Source: BOG-1112 sp964635325 (lineage in GTDB: Bacteria; Bdellovibrionota_B; Oligoflexia; Oligoflexales; Bog-1112). Taken from it: a stretch of 6,982 nt of DNA. Location of the stretch: assembly GCA_964635325.1 (NCBI GenBank), contig CAZWOL010000094.1, forward strand, positions 1-6,982, given 5' to 3'. Positions 5,394 through 6,982 of the stretch are shown piece by piece. Under the pieces are notes generated by a model. It was not told the origin of the DNA. It saw nothing but the letters and a program-made list of their open reading frames with translations, and did no database searches. Made by a program: the position numbers and the translations under genes. The stretch's first letter is position 1, and each line of letters begins with the position of its first letter.

Positions 5394-6965
5394 ATGCGTA
5401 TACTGATTTATCTCTTCTTCGTTTGGTTCAACTCAATGCTTCTTGCTCAAAATGCTATTCAACCTTGCTACACCAAACTGAGTGAAGTCCTTGACTGCTT
5501 CATGCGTGAAGGAGACAAAAGCATCAGCTACAAACGTAGCAATCAAAAACAATCGAACAGCATTCAAATCAACACCTACGAATTTGCTTCGCAAAAATGG
5601 CCTATAGAAGAACATGCGGATATTCCCAGTACAGTATGGTTCCACAAGTTGCGCATTTACAAACCGACAAAGGTACTGCACAAAACAATACTCCTTTATG
5701 TAGGAGGAGGTTACAAACGAGATAAGAATGGAGTCGATCAGGGCTCACAAGAAAGCAAAGAAAAGCTCGACTATGCTGAGATTGCTGAGCACAATGATGC
5801 CATTGTTGTCGAACTGCAGGATGTTCCGAACCAATTTCTAATGATGGGTGGTGAGTGGAAACGCGAGGATCAAATCCTTGCATACACCTACAAAAAAGTG
5901 ATGGAAGATCCACTCAAAAATGCCTATCTCGCTGGCCACCTTCCTATGGCTAAAGCAATTGTTAGAGCAATGGATGTTACTGAAAAAATTCTCAGTGACG
6001 AGCTCAATCTTTCGAATCTGCGTTTCATAGTTGCTGGAGCCTCAAAACGTGGGTGGGCCGTATGGCTTGCTAATCTTGTAGATACTCGGATCGATGCGAT
6101 CATCCCCATCGTGATAGACGTACTCAACACACAAAAATCGATGCTACATATTTGCAAGGTGTACGGTGAATGTCCCTACGCCTTAAGAGATTACAAAGCT
6201 GAGAAGCTCACAGAGAGTCTTGAAAGCAAAGCTTTTGAGGACCTCATGAAAATCGAGGATCCTTTTCAGTATTTGAATTATGGCGCAAAATACCGAGAGC
6301 GCATGAGTGTTCCCAAAATGATTATCAATGCGAGTGGGGATGATTTTTTCACACCAGATTCTTCGCAATGGTATTTTAAAGATCTACCTGGCTCATCAAA
6401 TTACATTCGCTACCTACCGAATTCCATGCATTACTTTGGAGGCAATCCCATTAGCGATGCGACCAATAGTAGAGCTTTGTTAAATGAGACTGTGAATTCT
6501 TATTTTGCTTTGATGCTGAAGCAAGAGATCTTAGCAAAAATCAGTTGGTCTATTACGGAGCAAAGCATCCAACTCGAGAGTTCCATCAGACCTACAAAAG
6601 TGACACTGTGGACCGCAGTCAATTCTCACTCACCCGACTTTCGTTTTTTGAACAAACATACGACATGGCACTTTCTCAAAAAACGCTTTCTGAGTCTTTT
6701 CACAAAGAATATCTGTGACACCTGCTATGTCGAACGAGAAGTCGACCTATCGACGTGCGTTGATGGAGCTTCATGTACGCTTGATGTCGACCTCACGCAG
6801 AATTCGAAACAAGGCTGGCGAGCAAGCTTCCTCGAGATGCACTACAAAATCGCAGGACAACCCTTCGTCGTTACGACCGAAGTGAAGGTGGATCACAAAA
6901 TAATGAGGAACTCTGAAGCCGAAACGACCGACCCACTGGAGGCCAGTCTTAAATTAACTTTATAA
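5394..6965 (+). CDS. Exported PhoPQ-activated pathogenicity-related (PqaA/AprA-like) alpha/beta hydrolase
   Basis: This 523-residue protein belongs to the PF10142 family, named for Salmonella PqaA and also containing Dictyostelium AprA. An N-terminal signal peptide is evident: MRILIYLFFVWFNSMLLAQ with a hydrophobic core and likely cleavage after A18. Family blocks follow in order: SQKWP (66-70), DIPSTVWFHKLRIYKP (76-91), LLYVGGGY (100-107), DVPNQ (143-147), REDQILAYTYKK (157-168), LPMAKAIVRAMDV (183-195), FIVAGASKRGWAVWL (211-225), PIVIDVLN (238-245), KMIINASGDDFFTPDS (308-323) and LPNSMHYF (341-348). Inferred catalytic triad: S217 in GASKRG, D316 or D317, and H346. Residues about 385-500 form a beta-rich tail ending in FVVTTEVKV (491-499), typical of the family. 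Eight cysteines outside the signal occur in near pairs (25/35, 254/260, 441/444, 455/461), consistent with disulfides outside the cytoplasm. The substrate is unknown; no phoP/phoQ or partner gene is nearby. Confidence 0.92.
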   Translation: MRILIYLFFVWFNSMLLAQNAIQPCYTKLSEVLDCFMREGDKSISYKRSNQKQSNSIQINTYEFASQKWPIEEHADIPSTVWFHKLRIYKPTKVLHKTILLYVGGGYKRDKNGVDQGSQESKEKLDYAEIAEHNDAIVVELQDVPNQFLMMGGEWKREDQILAYTYKKVMEDPLKNAYLAGHLPMAKAIVRAMDVTEKILSDELNLSNLRFIVAGASKRGWAVWLANLVDTRIDAIIPIVIDVLNTQKSMLHICKVYGECPYALRDYKAEKLTESLESKAFEDLMKIEDPFQYLNYGAKYRERMSVPKMIINASGDDFFTPDSSQWYFKDLPGSSNYIRYLPNSMHYFGGNPISDATNSRALLNETVNSYFALMLKQEILAKISWSITEQSIQLESSIRPTKVTLWTAVNSHSPDFRFLNKHTTWHFLKKRFLSLFTKNICDTCYVEREVDLSTCVDGASCTLDVDLTQNSKQGWRASFLEMHYKIAGQPFVVTTEVKVDHKIMRNSEAETTDPLEASLKLTL

Positions 6966-6982
6966 TTTAAGACTTATAAAGT
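6945..6982. repeat. Overlapping AT-rich inverted repeats at the hydrolase 3' end
   Basis: AGTCTTAAATTA (6945-6956) is perfectly complementary to TAATTTAAGACT (6963-6974), with loop ACTTTA. A second perfect pair, ACTTTATAA (6957-6965) with TTATAAAGT (6974-6982), uses the first stem's loop and right arm, so the two structures exclude each other. The second may extend beyond the window. The first stem spans the last codons and stop. They may act in transcription termination or mRNA stability, but no clear T-tract is visible. Confidence 0.7.

Overview
The window holds five complete protein-coding genes, all on the + strand and closely packed, with about 95% of the sequence coding. The lipopolysaccharide-type ABC exporter pair and an exported alpha/beta hydrolase with a signal peptide and clustered cysteines point to a Gram-negative bacterium. 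The genus or phylum cannot be fixed from the sequence alone. Base composition looks close to balanced, and no gene stands out by eye as foreign.

Layout: (1) 78-1343, a flavoprotein of the HI0933/YhiN (BaiN/RdsA) family. (2) 1397-2179 and 2176-3423, a wzm-like ABC-2 permease and a wzt-like ATPase that overlap by 4 bp (ATGA). Together they form one exporter for an undecaprenyl-linked polysaccharide such as an O-antigen, and the ATPase carries the C-terminal beta-sandwich used to recognise the glycan. (3) 3424-3622, a structured non-coding gap with a perfect TATAAT box, several hairpins and copies of a CGAGGGATCG repeat. (4) 3623-5296, fhs, formate-tetrahydrofolate ligase, which supplies 10-formyl-THF in one-carbon metabolism. 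(5) 5297-5393, a second gap containing a perfect 20-bp inverted repeat whose sequence overlaps the repeat upstream of fhs, in the opposite orientation. (6) 5394-6965, a secreted or periplasmic PhoPQ-activated pathogenicity-related (PqaA/AprA-like, PF10142) alpha/beta hydrolase. (7) 6945-6982, overlapping AT-rich inverted repeats at the gene's end, cut by the window edge.

Only wzm and wzt clearly work together. The flavoprotein, fhs and the hydrolase have no evident functional link, so this looks like ordinary chromosomal housekeeping and accessory sequence. No transposase, integrase, phage gene, tRNA, rRNA or CRISPR array was seen. No complete undescribed multi-gene system is evident. The most unusual material is non-coding: the repeat-rich, possibly transcribed gap before fhs, the related perfect palindrome after fhs, and the alternative hairpins at the right end.
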